Source of the DNA: Chitinophagaceae bacterium
GTDB lineage: Bacteria > Bacteroidota > Bacteroidia > Chitinophagales > UBA10324
Length of the DNA stretch: 64,000 nt
Reading direction: 5' to 3'
NCBI GenBank assembly: GCA_947474435.1
Contig: CANJII010000013.1
Location: forward strand, 1 to 64,000
Of this stretch, positions 40,291 through 50,644 are shown one piece after another. Each line of letters begins with the position of its first letter. Position 1 is the first letter of the stretch. The notes beneath the pieces were generated by a model. It was not told where the DNA came from. It worked only from the letters and a program-made list of their open reading frames with translations, and did not search any database. Made by a program: the position numbers and the translations under genes.

Positions 40291-42219
40291 TTATTCATGA
40301 GCACTTTTGTATTGATACAAACCATCGCGGTAAATTACTGACAACCCTTCAAGATATTGCTTTAAAAATTTCTGAGTATTGTTTCGTTCCGAAACTGATG
40401 GTTCAAATTTTATTGCCGGATATGAAAGACTGTCTAAGTAATAATAACTGTCGCCGCCATATTGCAAATCAGTAAAGAAAACTTTGTTTTCATAATGATA
40501 AGCCAATGCAGTTTCAGTATTTCGGCTAATGGCAAATGGCTTGAAGTCTGTACTGAATAAATTTTGGCCGATAAAATGATATGAGCCATTGTAACCACAT
40601 TCACCAATAAGTGTCGAAGCAAAATCCATTTGCGAACAAATGGCATTGAAAGTACCTACTGGTTTCGAAGAATTCAGCAACAAAGCCGGAATATGATACA
40701 CTTTATAATTTTGATCTTTCAATTCATATACCTCTCCATGATCGGCAATAATTAAAAAAATGGTGTTACTGAATTGTGAAGTGGTTGAACACCTGTCTAT
40801 AAATTTTCCGAGGGCATAATCTTCGTAATAAAAAGTTGATTCCTTGTTACTCATGTTTTTTACTTCAGGATTTGTTTTTAAAAAATAGGGTGGTACTTGA
40901 TGCGGAGCATGATTGCTCACATTCAAAATAACTGAAAGTTGCGGTTGGGTTTCTTTATTAAAAATTTCGACAAATGCTTTGTCATATAAATCTTCATCAC
41001 AAACTCCCATAGCATTTTTATACCTGTAACTTTTAAAATCATATAAATCAAAATGTTCAGCAAAACCACCTTGTTGCATAAACATTTTCATGTCATCAAA
41101 ATCTGCATCACCACTATAAAAAAATTTTGTTGCATAGCCATCATCCTGTAAAATATTTCCAAGTGAGTTAAATTCATTCAATCCCTTTCGACGAATCAAA
41201 CTGCTACCGATGATAGATGGAAAACCAGCAACTACCGATGTTAAACCGAAATGTGTTCGTGGGCCATTGCTATAACAATGTGTAAATAAAATCCCCCTGC
41301 TACTCCATTGATCAAACTGTGGTGATAGTTTTCTGCCTCCTAAAACGCCAATTTGCGAAGCAGAAAAACTTTCACATATAATTATGACAATATTTTTTTT
41401 CTGCTGAAGTTCCGGAGTTAATAATTTTCGCCGGGTTGGAAATTTTTCTGAAATAGAAATTTCATCTTCATGCAAAGAAATATTTTTTACAAAATTTATT
41501 GCTGTGCTATCCGGTATTTCAGAAAATATTGTTAGTGTTTTTTGATAATTATAATCCTGTGCTATTGATTTAATAAAAGTATAAGCACCATTGGAACTCA
41601 TTTGATTCAACAATGAGGAGGAACTGAAACTAGTCAGTTTCCAGAATGGACCGTCATAATAAAGAAATGATAAAGTGAAAAAAGTAAATATTGAAATTGC
41701 AAACCATTTTACAGATTTAATCTCTCCTTCAAATACAACTTTTCTAAAATATTTTCGGCATAAAACAAAAAACAGAAAAAGAAGAATAAATAATGATATC
41801 AAAATTAAAATCGTATGATATTCATGATATATCATTGGCAATATAGTTTTCGGACTTTGAAATTCCTGTAAAGCATATTGATTTAATCTGACACCAAATT
41901 GACCGAAATAAAAAATATCAATGATGTTGATTAAAAATATAATGCTGATAATTATAAACGAAAGCCGAAAGAATACTAAATAGAAGTTTTTTGATATATA
42001 CCCAATAATAAATGAAAGAAGTAAACAGCATAAAATACTGACCGAAACAACTGATGAATCAATAATAAATCCAATAGAATAACACACAAACAAATTTTCG
42101 AAAGTATATTGAGAAACACTAAATGAATATGAAAATTGAAAAAGCACCCGCAAAAAAAACAATACTGCAATACCGGATATATAAAATTTGAACAGGAATT
42201 TATAAAATGAAAAACTCAT
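40291..42219 (-). CDS. LTA synthase/sulfatase-like membrane protein
   Basis: N-terminal TM region then NIVIIICESFSASQIGVLGG, YSNGPRTHFGLTSVVAGFPS, FLIIADHGEVYEL. Confidence 0.88.
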   Translation of the reverse strand: MSFSFYKFLFKFYISGIAVLFFLRVLFQFSYSFSVSQYTFENLFVCYSIGFIIDSSVVSVSILCCLLLSFIIGYISKNFYLVFFRLSFIIISIIFLINIIDIFYFGQFGVRLNQYALQEFQSPKTILPMIYHEYHTILILISLFILLFLFFVLCRKYFRKVVFEGEIKSVKWFAISIFTFFTLSFLYYDGPFWKLTSFSSSSLLNQMSSNGAYTFIKSIAQDYNYQKTLTIFSEIPDSTAINFVKNISLHEDEISISEKFPTRRKLLTPELQQKKNIVIIICESFSASQIGVLGGRKLSPQFDQWSSRGILFTHCYSNGPRTHFGLTSVVAGFPSIIGSSLIRRKGLNEFNSLGNILQDDGYATKFFYSGDADFDDMKMFMQQGGFAEHFDLYDFKSYRYKNAMGVCDEDLYDKAFVEIFNKETQPQLSVILNVSNHAPHQVPPYFLKTNPEVKNMSNKESTFYYEDYALGKFIDRCSTTSQFSNTIFLIIADHGEVYELKDQNYKVYHIPALLLNSSKPVGTFNAICSQMDFASTLIGECGYNGSYHFIGQNLFSTDFKPFAISRNTETALAYHYENKVFFTDLQYGGDSYYYLDSLSYPAIKFEPSVSERNNTQKFLKQYLEGLSVIYRDGLYQYKSAHE

Positions 42220-42407
42220 TCTTTAGTGGAGTACAAAATTTTGATTCCTTAATTATAAGAAAATTAAAACAGTGGGCTAAAAATAATGAAAAGATACCCT
42301 CACGAATTTCATCAAAAAAAATAATTTTGACAATTCAATAGCTGAATTAATCAAATAAATTATATCGATAAAAAATCTTTTGATTGAAATAATTAAAGCA
42401 AATTATA

Positions 42408-42644
42408 CTAAAACAGACTCTTGGACCTGGAAGATCGGCGACTGTAATTCAGAATAATATTTATGCTGCTGTCGCTCGGGTTCAGTTTTCCTCCGTCTAA
42501 TTCTTCTTTTGAAGTCAGCATTCCTTGGTAAGTTTTTGCAAGCTCCATGTCGTCCATTATTGCTTTCTTAATTAAGGAAGATTCTTCCTGTGATGTTTCG
42601 TTGTATACGAAACGAACTAAATCATCTTGTGTAAAAGTTTTCAT
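42408..42644 (-). CDS. Small conserved-looking protein downstream of ECF sigma factor (possible regulator)
   Basis: ATG at 42644 gives MKTFTQDDLVRFVYNETSQEESSLIKKAIMDDMELAKTYQGM...; the track start at 42854 crosses a palindromic element and is unlikely. Confidence 0.65.
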   Translation of the reverse strand: MKTFTQDDLVRFVYNETSQEESSLIKKAIMDDMELAKTYQGMLTSKEELDGGKLNPSDSSINIILNYSRRSSRSKSLF

Positions 42645-42711
42645 GTATTTGTTATTGATTTTAATTTTTAACGAAGTGGTTATTGAATTATTGTGTTGCC
42701 TAACGCAAGTT

Positions 42712-42814
42712 CCAGAAGGGTTACTCGAAGAGAACCCTGCGCATTCAAACGCAGGGTCTCCGACTTGAGGTCTGGAGTGTACCATTTGATGATAGTAACC
42801 CTGCTGAGACAGGG
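42712..42814. repeat. REP-like palindromic element(s)
   Basis: Hairpin GAGA(A)CCCTGCG/CGCAGGGTCTC (42730-42741/42750-42760) nested in CCAGA/TCTGG (42712-42716/42771-42775), plus second hairpin CCCTG/CAGGG (42799-42803/42810-42814). Confidence 0.7.
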
Positions 42815-42923
42815 CTGAAGCATCATTAAAAAAAATTTTAAGAGTAGTTTCCATTTAATTATTATGCTTAACGGCAAACACATTTCGTTTATTGTGTATG
42901 CTTCAAACAAATCTTACTAAAGG

Positions 42924-43511
42924 TCACAATGCAATTTTCTTCTCTTCCATCAATCTGCGGATATTGATGAGTCCGTAGCGCATTCTTCCCAAGGCAGTAT
43001 TGATGCTGACTCCGGTAAGTTCTGCAATTTCCTTAAAACTTAAATCTGCATAATGACGAAGTACTATCACTTCTTTTTGTTCTTCAGGAAGCATATCCAC
43101 TAATTTACGAACACGCACATAAGCCTCTTTGCGAACGATTGCGTCCTGCGCGTTGTCACCTTCAAATTTTATATACTTGAAAATATCTGTTCCGTCAGCA
43201 GTAGTGACTTTAACTTTCGGAGTTCGTTTTACTTTCCGGTAATAATCAATACACAGATTATTCGCAATGCGCAACACCCACGGAAGAAATTTTCCTTCCT
43301 CGTGATACTGTCCTTGTCGCAGTTTGTCCACTACTTTAATAAAAGTCTCCTGAAATAAATCTTCAGCGATATACCTGTCGCGCACAAACATGTAAATGGC
43401 GGAAAACACCCGCTGCTTGTGCATTTGAACGAGCGTTGTCAAAGCCTGTTCATTGCCACGCTGGTAAGCTTTTACCAGTTCCTGGTCATTAATGGTTTGG
43501 TTGGTTTGCAT
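42924..43511 (-). CDS. RNA polymerase sigma-70 family (ECF-type) factor
   Basis: YIAEDLFQETFIKVVDKL, FLPWVLRIANNLCIDYYRK, LPEEQKEVIVLRHYADLSFKEIAELTGVSINTALGRMRYGL. Confidence 0.95.
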   Translation of the reverse strand: MQTNQTINDQELVKAYQRGNEQALTTLVQMHKQRVFSAIYMFVRDRYIAEDLFQETFIKVVDKLRQGQYHEEGKFLPWVLRIANNLCIDYYRKVKRTPKVKVTTADGTDIFKYIKFEGDNAQDAIVRKEAYVRVRKLVDMLPEEQKEVIVLRHYADLSFKEIAELTGVSINTALGRMRYGLINIRRLMEEKKIAL

Positions 43512-43702
43512 AATTCTACAGATTTAATTAAACGATTGGTTAAATGAATTGTAGAATTCAAGCCATAAATTGGAAGCAGGGGTTTAATGATAACAACGAT
43601 TAGTAATGTAGAACTTAACTTATAAAACTTCTTGAATTTGAGTGTAGAAGTGTTTCGTTGCTGTGTGAGTTTATCTTTTATTTGCTCCTTATTACGAGAG
43701 CG

Positions 43703-46576
43703 ATGGAAAAAATGTTGAGCCAAATATCAAATAAAAAATCGAATGACCAAATTAAATTTAAAAAGGATGAGAAAAACATACTCATCAAAGGTGCCCGCGT
43801 TCACAATTTAAAGAATGTAGATTTAGAAATAGGTCGCAATAAATTAGTGGTTATTACAGGGGTGAGCGGCTCCGGAAAATCATCGCTCGCCATTGACACT
43901 TTGTTTGCCGAGGGGCAGCGCCGTTATGTTGAAAGTTTATCTGCTTATGCGAGGCAATTTTTAGTGCGTATGAATAAACCTGATGTTGATTACATCAAAG
44001 GTTTATGTCCTGCCATTGCAATAGAGCAGAAAGTTTCTACACGCAGTTCGCGTTCCACTGTAGGGTCACTTACTGAAATTTATGATTATCTGCGCTTGCT
44101 GTATGCGCGCATCGGAAAAACAATTTCTCCGGTTTCAGGAAAGGAAGTGCAGAAACATGAAGTGAGTGATGTGGTTGATTATATAAAAACACTGAAAGAA
44201 GAAACCACAATATTTATACTTTCTCCATTGGTGATGCTCAAGAAAACAGCAGAAGAAAAAAAATTAAAGACTGTAGCAAAAAGAGGATTGAAAGATGAAT
44301 TGAATGTGTTGATGCAGAAAGGTTTTGCACGGATTATTTCAGAAAAAAAAGTTTACAAGATTGAAGAATTATTAGCTGATGAAGAACAATTAAAAAACCT
44401 GAAGTCGAATGTTTTTCAATTGGTGGTTGACAGAATTGTATGGAAGAAAGACGATGAAGATTTATTGTCGCGCGTATCTGATTCAATAAGTGTTGCTTTT
44501 TTTGAAGGGCATGGTGAGTGTTTTATTCTTCACAATGAAATAGGAAAACAATTCAGCAACAAGTTTGAGCTGGATGGAATTTTATTTGAAGAACCCACTC
44601 CTCATTTATTCAGCTTCAATAATCCGTATGGTGCGTGTCGCAAGTGCGAAGGATTCGGAAGCGTGATTGGAGTGGATGAAAATTTAGTGATACCCGATAA
44701 AAACCGTTCGGTGTATGAAGGAGCAATAGCTCCCTGGAAAGGCGAGAAAATGGGTGAATGGTTAACACTGTTAATTAAGAGCGCACACAAATTTGATTTC
44801 CCCGTTCATCGTTCATTTCGCGAACTGACAGCTGCTGAAAAAAAATTATTGTGGACCGGCAATAAATATTTTCATGGACTTACTGAGTTTTTTAAAGAGT
44901 TGGAAAAACAGAGTTATAAAATTCAGTATCGCGTTATGCTTTCGCGCTATCGTGGAAAAACTACTTGTCCTGAATGTCATGGCGGTAGAGTTCGCATTGA
45001 ATCGTCATATGTAAAAGTGGGTGGAATGTCCATTGGAGAAATGGTGCTGATGCCGGTGAAAGAATTGCAGAAATTTTTTCTCGCGTTAAAACTTTCCGCA
45101 TATGAAATTGAAGTTTCAAAAAGATTGCTGATTGAAATAAATAATCGGTTGCAATTTATGATGGAAGTTGGGTTGGGCTATTTAACACTTAACCGGATTT
45201 CATCCACACTTTCAGGAGGAGAAACGCAGCGCATTAATCTCACGCGAACACTTGGTAGCAATCTCACCAGCTCACTTTATATATTGGATGAACCGAGTAT
45301 TGGATTGCATCCGAAAGACACAGGGCAATTAATAAAAGTGTTGCACAAGCTCCGCGATTTAGGAAATACAGTTTTGGTGGTTGAACACGAAGAAGAAATT
45401 ATGAATCACGCCGACCAGATTATTGATATGGGTCCGCTTGCCGGCGCACAAGGTGGTGAAGTAGTTTTCAGCGGAACATTCAAAGAAATTCTGAAAGACA
45501 AAAATTCACTCACCGGAAAATATTTAACCGGATTTGAAAAAATTTCTGTTCCAACAACAAGAAGAAATTGGACCAATAAAATTGAGTTCAATGGTTGCGC
45601 CCAAAACAATCTGCAAAACATAAACATCACGCTTCCATTGAATGTTATGACTGTTGTAACCGGTGTGAGCGGTTCAGGAAAAACAACTTTAGTAAAACAA
45701 ATTATGTTTCCAGCACTCTCGCGTTTGTGTGGAAATTTCGGCGACAAGCCCGGCGAGTTTTATGAAATGAAGGGAGATATGAATTTGCTCACGCAGGTTG
45801 AAATGGTGGACCAGAATCCGATTGGTAAATCATCGCGCAGCAATCCTGTAACTTACATTAAAGCGTATGATTTGATTCGTGAATTGTATGCGAAGCAGCG
45901 AGGTTCCCAGTTAAAAGGATTTCAACCAAAACATTTTTCTTTTAATGTGGATGGAGGAAGATGTGATAATTGTAAGGGCGAAGGAGAAATTGTGGTGGAG
46001 ATGCAGTTCCTCAGCGATGTGCACTTGTTGTGTGAAGTTTGTAAAGGAAAACGATTTAAAGACGAAGTGCTGGAAGTAAATTATAAAGACAAAAACATTT
46101 CTGATATTCTTGACCTCACCGTTGACGAAGCAATCGATTTTTTTATTGATGAAAAAAATCTTCACGAAGCTATTCTTCCGCTTGCACAGGTTGGCTTGGG
46201 TTATGTGAAACTCGGTCAATCATCCAGCACATTATCGGGTGGTGAAGCGCAGCGCGTGAAGCTTGCATCGTTTCTCGGAAAAGGAAGTTCGCAAAATCCG
46301 GTGCTGTTTATTTTTGATGAACCAACAACCGGTTTGCACTTTCACGATATCAGCAAACTGTTGCTTTCGTTCAATGCACTCATCGAACAAGGACACTCTG
46401 TACTCATCATCGAGCACAATATGGAAGTGATAAAATGTGCCGACTACATCATTGACCTCGGTCCCGATGGTGGTGATGAAGGAGGACAACTTTTATTTCA
46501 GGGAACACCGGAAGAAATGATTGCGACCTGCAATTCGCATACTGCGAATTATTTGAAGGGGAAATTGAATAATTGA
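43703..46576 (+). CDS. uvrA: Excinuclease ABC subunit A
   Basis: VITGVSGSGKSSLAIDTLFAEGQRRYVESLSAYARQFL, two ABC signatures, zinc-finger CxxC motifs, FDEPTTGLHFHDI. Confidence 0.96.
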   Translation: MEKMLSQISNKKSNDQIKFKKDEKNILIKGARVHNLKNVDLEIGRNKLVVITGVSGSGKSSLAIDTLFAEGQRRYVESLSAYARQFLVRMNKPDVDYIKGLCPAIAIEQKVSTRSSRSTVGSLTEIYDYLRLLYARIGKTISPVSGKEVQKHEVSDVVDYIKTLKEETTIFILSPLVMLKKTAEEKKLKTVAKRGLKDELNVLMQKGFARIISEKKVYKIEELLADEEQLKNLKSNVFQLVVDRIVWKKDDEDLLSRVSDSISVAFFEGHGECFILHNEIGKQFSNKFELDGILFEEPTPHLFSFNNPYGACRKCEGFGSVIGVDENLVIPDKNRSVYEGAIAPWKGEKMGEWLTLLIKSAHKFDFPVHRSFRELTAAEKKLLWTGNKYFHGLTEFFKELEKQSYKIQYRVMLSRYRGKTTCPECHGGRVRIESSYVKVGGMSIGEMVLMPVKELQKFFLALKLSAYEIEVSKRLLIEINNRLQFMMEVGLGYLTLNRISSTLSGGETQRINLTRTLGSNLTSSLYILDEPSIGLHPKDTGQLIKVLHKLRDLGNTVLVVEHEEEIMNHADQIIDMGPLAGAQGGEVVFSGTFKEILKDKNSLTGKYLTGFEKISVPTTRRNWTNKIEFNGCAQNNLQNINITLPLNVMTVVTGVSGSGKTTLVKQIMFPALSRLCGNFGDKPGEFYEMKGDMNLLTQVEMVDQNPIGKSSRSNPVTYIKAYDLIRELYAKQRGSQLKGFQPKHFSFNVDGGRCDNCKGEGEIVVEMQFLSDVHLLCEVCKGKRFKDEVLEVNYKDKNISDILDLTVDEAIDFFIDEKNLHEAILPLAQVGLGYVKLGQSSSTLSGGEAQRVKLASFLGKGSSQNPVLFIFDEPTTGLHFHDISKLLLSFNALIEQGHSVLIIEHNMEVIKCADYIIDLGPDGGDEGGQLLFQGTPEEMIATCNSHTANYLKGKLNN

Positions 46577-46583
46577 TTTGAAG

Positions 46584-47078
46584 ATGAAATACTTTTTTCT
46601 ACTTGTAATATTTTTCTCTTCAGTTTGTGACGCACAGAAAAATAATTCAAAGAATGATTTGAGTGATTCTTTTGAAGATGCAATGGCTCAGAGATATATA
46701 GTTATTGCCGGCGCTTCTGCAGATTTTCATGTCCTTGATAATCTTTCAAAAGAGATTAGTAAAAAAACAGAAATCGAATATTCAAACTATTTAGTTTACG
46801 ATTCAAAAAGAGGAATGATAGAATCCGATAGTTCTGATGATGAAATTTATGCAGGATATTATTTTCCAAGAAGAGACGATACAAGCAGAATAAGTGTTGA
46901 GATGATGTGGTATTATTCTTCTGGCAACATGCAGAATACTAACACAACTAAAATGATAATTGTTACAGGAGTTTTTGATACTAAAAAATCTGCTTTGCTT
47001 CAACTGAAATCAGTACAGAAAGTTGTTCAGGATGCATATATAAAAAAGATGAATATGTATATGGGATGTATGCATTAA
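46584..47078 (+). CDS. Secreted hypothetical protein
   Basis: Signal peptide MKYFFLLVIFFSSVCDAQ; single intact ORF. Confidence 0.6.
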   Translation: MKYFFLLVIFFSSVCDAQKNNSKNDLSDSFEDAMAQRYIVIAGASADFHVLDNLSKEISKKTEIEYSNYLVYDSKRGMIESDSSDDEIYAGYYFPRRDDTSRISVEMMWYYSSGNMQNTNTTKMIIVTGVFDTKKSALLQLKSVQKVVQDAYIKKMNMYMGCMH

Positions 47079-47220
47079 ATTTTTATTGCCTCACTCCCGT
47101 TCCAACACAAGTGAAATTATTGTGGCTGAATGCAATTCTGATTTTGAATTTTGAATTATTTAATAATCGCATTTGCAAAGAATTAATAAATTTTTGTTTT
47201 GCCGCCAATGAAAAGAAAAT

Positions 47221-47248
47221 AAAAAAGCCCCTTCAAAATGAAGAGGCT
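47221..47248 (-). terminator. Terminator of the reverse-strand gene 47272..47934
   Basis: On the minus strand AGCCTCTTCA-TTT-TGAAGGGGCT followed by TTTTT. Confidence 0.65.
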
Positions 47249-47271
47249 ATGAATTCTTTTATTAAATAAAA

Positions 47272-47934
47272 CTAATCTGCCAGAATTTTGAAAACAGCTT
47301 TCTTCCCATCGGACATTTGTATTTCTAATAAATAAATGCCGGTTGAAATATTATTTAACTGGAATTGTTTTTTATCACCGATGTATTTTTCAATCATTCT
47401 TCCACTTAAATCAAAAACAGCAGACTCTGAAATTGCAATTTTTGTGTGATTGATTATTTGAAAATGATTAGTTGAAATTTTTCCAATTAATAATTGCGTT
47501 TTCAACTCAGGATCAGATACACCGTCTGCAGCATTTATTTTAATCGGGTTTAAAATGGAATCGCCGGGTATTCCATTCACAACAGGCCAGATAACAACAA
47601 CATTATCTCCAACAGTAAAGAGTACTTGGTCAAGTGATAATTGATTGCCGGGAAAAGAAAAAGGTTCGCCGGGTAAAAAAGTCATCGGGGTTGACATTAA
47701 TTGATCGGGTAAATCATTTCCATAATTTATTTCTCGTGCTCTTACCTGAATTTGAGCAGTTATGGTATCCGTCAAACTAATATTTTGAATGGTAAACGGA
47801 AAAAGCACTGTTGAATTTAAATTTGCTGTATCAACCAATGAAACATTGGTGAGTATAATATCAGATGACTGAGCAAACATTTTTTCTGTGTTTGCAAACA
47901 TTAAAATCAGCGAGGCAAGTAAAATTTTTTTCAT
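47272..47934 (-). CDS. T9SS type A sorting domain-containing secreted protein
   Basis: Signal peptide; C-term AVFDLSGRMIEKYIGDKKQFQLNNISTGIYLLEIQMSDGKKAVFKIL. Confidence 0.75.
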   Translation of the reverse strand: MKKILLASLILMFANTEKMFAQSSDIILTNVSLVDTANLNSTVLFPFTIQNISLTDTITAQIQVRAREINYGNDLPDQLMSTPMTFLPGEPFSFPGNQLSLDQVLFTVGDNVVVIWPVVNGIPGDSILNPIKINAADGVSDPELKTQLLIGKISTNHFQIINHTKIAISESAVFDLSGRMIEKYIGDKKQFQLNNISTGIYLLEIQMSDGKKAVFKILAD

Positions 47935-48026
47935 GGTGTTAATTTAATTGTTCAAAGTTAAATGTATTAAATGTTTTGCAATTTCAGAAAATATCTATTT
48001 CTTACCCCTTCATAAAATTTTAACAA

Positions 48027-49487
48027 ATGGATATTTTGAATCAGGTAATTGGCCGGATGAATAAAGAAGACATTCGACATTACAAATTGTATGCATCACG
48101 AATGGAATACAGCCATGACAGAAAAGACATTGCACTCTTTGATCACATTCGTGAAATCGGCGAAGGCTATACTGAAGCTGAAGCGATAAAAAAGTTTTAC
48201 CCCCCATATAACCGCAATGCATATTACCGACTCAAGCACCGACTGTTGCAGGTACTCAATAAATCCTTACTGCTTCAATATGTAGAAAGCCAGGACGAAA
48301 TATTTATTCATGCCTTGTTTGGTTTATACAAACATCAGTTCAATCAAAACAATTTCAGTGTTGCACGCTACTATTTAAAGAAAGCAGAGAGCAAAGCAAT
48401 AGGTATCGAATATTTTGAAATGCTTGATATTATTTATTCAGAATACATTCGGCTTTCCAATACTCTTGTAAATATTAACCCTGAAGATTACATTGAGAAA
48501 AGACAGAAGAATTATGAGAAACTCAGTAAACTTCGCGAAATAGATCAGGTGCTGGCAGCCATAAATTATCGAATAAAACTTTCTCAAAACTTTTCGTCTG
48601 ACACAATTCTTATCAAACTACTGGAAAAAACATTGAAAGAATTTTCATTGGATAAAGAATTATCTAAGAGCGCACAGTTTCAATTCAGAATGATTAATGC
48701 AGTAAGCAGAACACTGCTTCAAAAACACGAGTATAAAACACTGGAGAAATATTTATTGAATGCATATAAAAATTTTCAGAAGAAGAGAATGTTTAATAAG
48801 AGCACTCATGAAAACAAATTAGAGATGCTGACTTTTATAGTAAATACACTTTTCAAAAATAAAAAATACAAAGAGTCATTGGTGTGGAGCGAGAAATTGC
48901 GCACCGGCATGGAAGAACACAACCGACTGCTCTTCAATAAATATTTAGTGTTTTATTACAATGCACTAACTATAAATTATTCAGTAGTGAATCCCGACAA
49001 AGCAATTGAATTGCTGGAAGAATTAAAAGCCGGAACAGTATTAAAATCCATTCCGTTTTATGAAATTTTTGTTTATCTCAATCTGGCAATTTTTTACTTT
49101 GATAAAAAAAATTACGATAAAAGTATCCGACACATTATTAAAATGGGTTTGCTCGACTCTTATAAGAAAGCGGATAGCGGATTAAAACTTAAAATCGCTG
49201 TTTGCGAATTAATGATCCGGTATGAACTGAAAGAAATTGACACCATTAATTATCGGTTGGTTCAGATAAAAAATGATTTTAAAGATTTGTTGAAAGAAGA
49301 TAATTACCTGAGGGAGAAAAATATGCTAACCATGATTGAACTGCTTTCAAAATCTGCATCAAAAAACCAGGGTGAAAAACTAATTTCAATGATGAAGGAG
49401 TTTATACATAAAGACAAGGATGCTGATAACGATGTTATAAAATATGTTCCATGGCTGAAAAAAAATTTAGAAACGATAAAGGAATAA
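48027..49487 (+). CDS. Conserved hypothetical protein, helix-rich (TPR-like)
   Basis: 486 aa ORF, helical-repeat-like composition. Confidence 0.65.
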   Translation: MDILNQVIGRMNKEDIRHYKLYASRMEYSHDRKDIALFDHIREIGEGYTEAEAIKKFYPPYNRNAYYRLKHRLLQVLNKSLLLQYVESQDEIFIHALFGLYKHQFNQNNFSVARYYLKKAESKAIGIEYFEMLDIIYSEYIRLSNTLVNINPEDYIEKRQKNYEKLSKLREIDQVLAAINYRIKLSQNFSSDTILIKLLEKTLKEFSLDKELSKSAQFQFRMINAVSRTLLQKHEYKTLEKYLLNAYKNFQKKRMFNKSTHENKLEMLTFIVNTLFKNKKYKESLVWSEKLRTGMEEHNRLLFNKYLVFYYNALTINYSVVNPDKAIELLEELKAGTVLKSIPFYEIFVYLNLAIFYFDKKNYDKSIRHIIKMGLLDSYKKADSGLKLKIAVCELMIRYELKEIDTINYRLVQIKNDFKDLLKEDNYLREKNMLTMIELLSKSASKNQGEKLISMMKEFIHKDKDADNDVIKYVPWLKKNLETIKE

Positions 49488-49537
49488 TTATTCAAAATGG
49501 AAATATTAACTAAATCACAATTTATATTTTAGCGCCA

Positions 49538-50620
49538 ATGAAATTTAAACTTTCTGTTGATCAAATAAATTACCTGAACATTGGATTAATGATTGTGGCT
49601 GCAGTCTTTGCATTCTACCGTCCATTCGAAACTTTTCTGTTTGCTTATGCTTTTTTCGGTCCCGCACATTACCTGACTGAAATAAGCTGGCTGCACGATC
49701 GGAATTATTTTACAAAAAGAAATTATGACTGGATTTTTTTACTTCTTGCCGGGATCATAATTACTCTGGCTAATTTTAACTTGATACCAAATTTACCAAA
49801 TGAAGCCAGCACCATACTGATTTTTGTTTCATTTATATCTGCGTTAATTTTTGTAACGATAAAAAATATTGTTTTACGAATTGTATTAATTGTTGCTTCA
49901 GCATTAAGCAGTAAATTATTTATCGGCTCAATAATTTTCAATTCTGTTTTCGGTGCATTTATGCCAACACTTATTCATGTGTTTGTTTTTACAGGTTTAT
50001 TTATTTTGGTGGGAGCTTTAAAAGGAAGAAGCCTTTCAGGAATTCTTTCATTGGGAGTTTTTATTATAGTCGCTATTAGTTTTTTCTATTTGCCGATCAG
50101 TAACGGAAATTATAAACCAACTGACTATGTGATGAACAGTTACGGGCATTTAAAAAACGATGGGTCATTCAGCGATGGATTCATAAGCTTAAATCATCAC
50201 ATTCTTTCTGTTTTTAACCTGCATGATTTTGGTAAACCAACTGTAAATTTTCAACAGTTTGTTGATGGGTTTAATAATTACCTGTTCCAAAACCCATTAT
50301 CGCTTTCGATCATGGCATTTATCGGTTTTGCTTATTTATATCATTATTTAAATTGGTTTTCAAAAACTTCGGTTATTCAATGGCATAATATTCCACGAAG
50401 CAGGTTTATTGGCATAATTGTTCTTTGGTTATTATCTATCGGGCTGTATTCAATTGATTATGCAATCGGCTTACAATGGTTATTTTTTCTCAGTTTCACT
50501 CATGTGTTATTAGAATTTCCATTGAACCAATTAACTTTTATAAATATCGGAAAGGAAATCAGCAGCATTTTCAAACAACAAAAATCAAATGCAACTAAGG
50601 TTCAGAATAAGTATGAATAA
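49538..50620 (+). CDS. Polytopic membrane protein of unknown function
   Basis: About ten hydrophobic segments; conserved-looking FFGPAHYLTEISWLHDRNYF and FFLSFTHVLLEFPLN. Confidence 0.65.
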   Translation: MKFKLSVDQINYLNIGLMIVAAVFAFYRPFETFLFAYAFFGPAHYLTEISWLHDRNYFTKRNYDWIFLLLAGIIITLANFNLIPNLPNEASTILIFVSFISALIFVTIKNIVLRIVLIVASALSSKLFIGSIIFNSVFGAFMPTLIHVFVFTGLFILVGALKGRSLSGILSLGVFIIVAISFFYLPISNGNYKPTDYVMNSYGHLKNDGSFSDGFISLNHHILSVFNLHDFGKPTVNFQQFVDGFNNYLFQNPLSLSIMAFIGFAYLYHYLNWFSKTSVIQWHNIPRSRFIGIIVLWLLSIGLYSIDYAIGLQWLFFLSFTHVLLEFPLNQLTFINIGKEISSIFKQQKSNATKVQNKYE

Positions 50621-50644
50621 AATTTATTTAACCATTATTTGCAG

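Noticed and set aside
42645-42854. N-terminal extension of the small gene after the sigma factor
   Set aside because: Composed largely of the palindromic element; the ATG at 42644 gives a better start.
43472-43723. 83-aa reverse ORF upstream of the sigma factor
   Set aside because: Overlaps both the sigma gene and the uvrA start, low-complexity, no domain.
45406-46489. Several reverse ORFs inside uvrA
   Set aside because: Antisense shadows of the conserved ABC domains.
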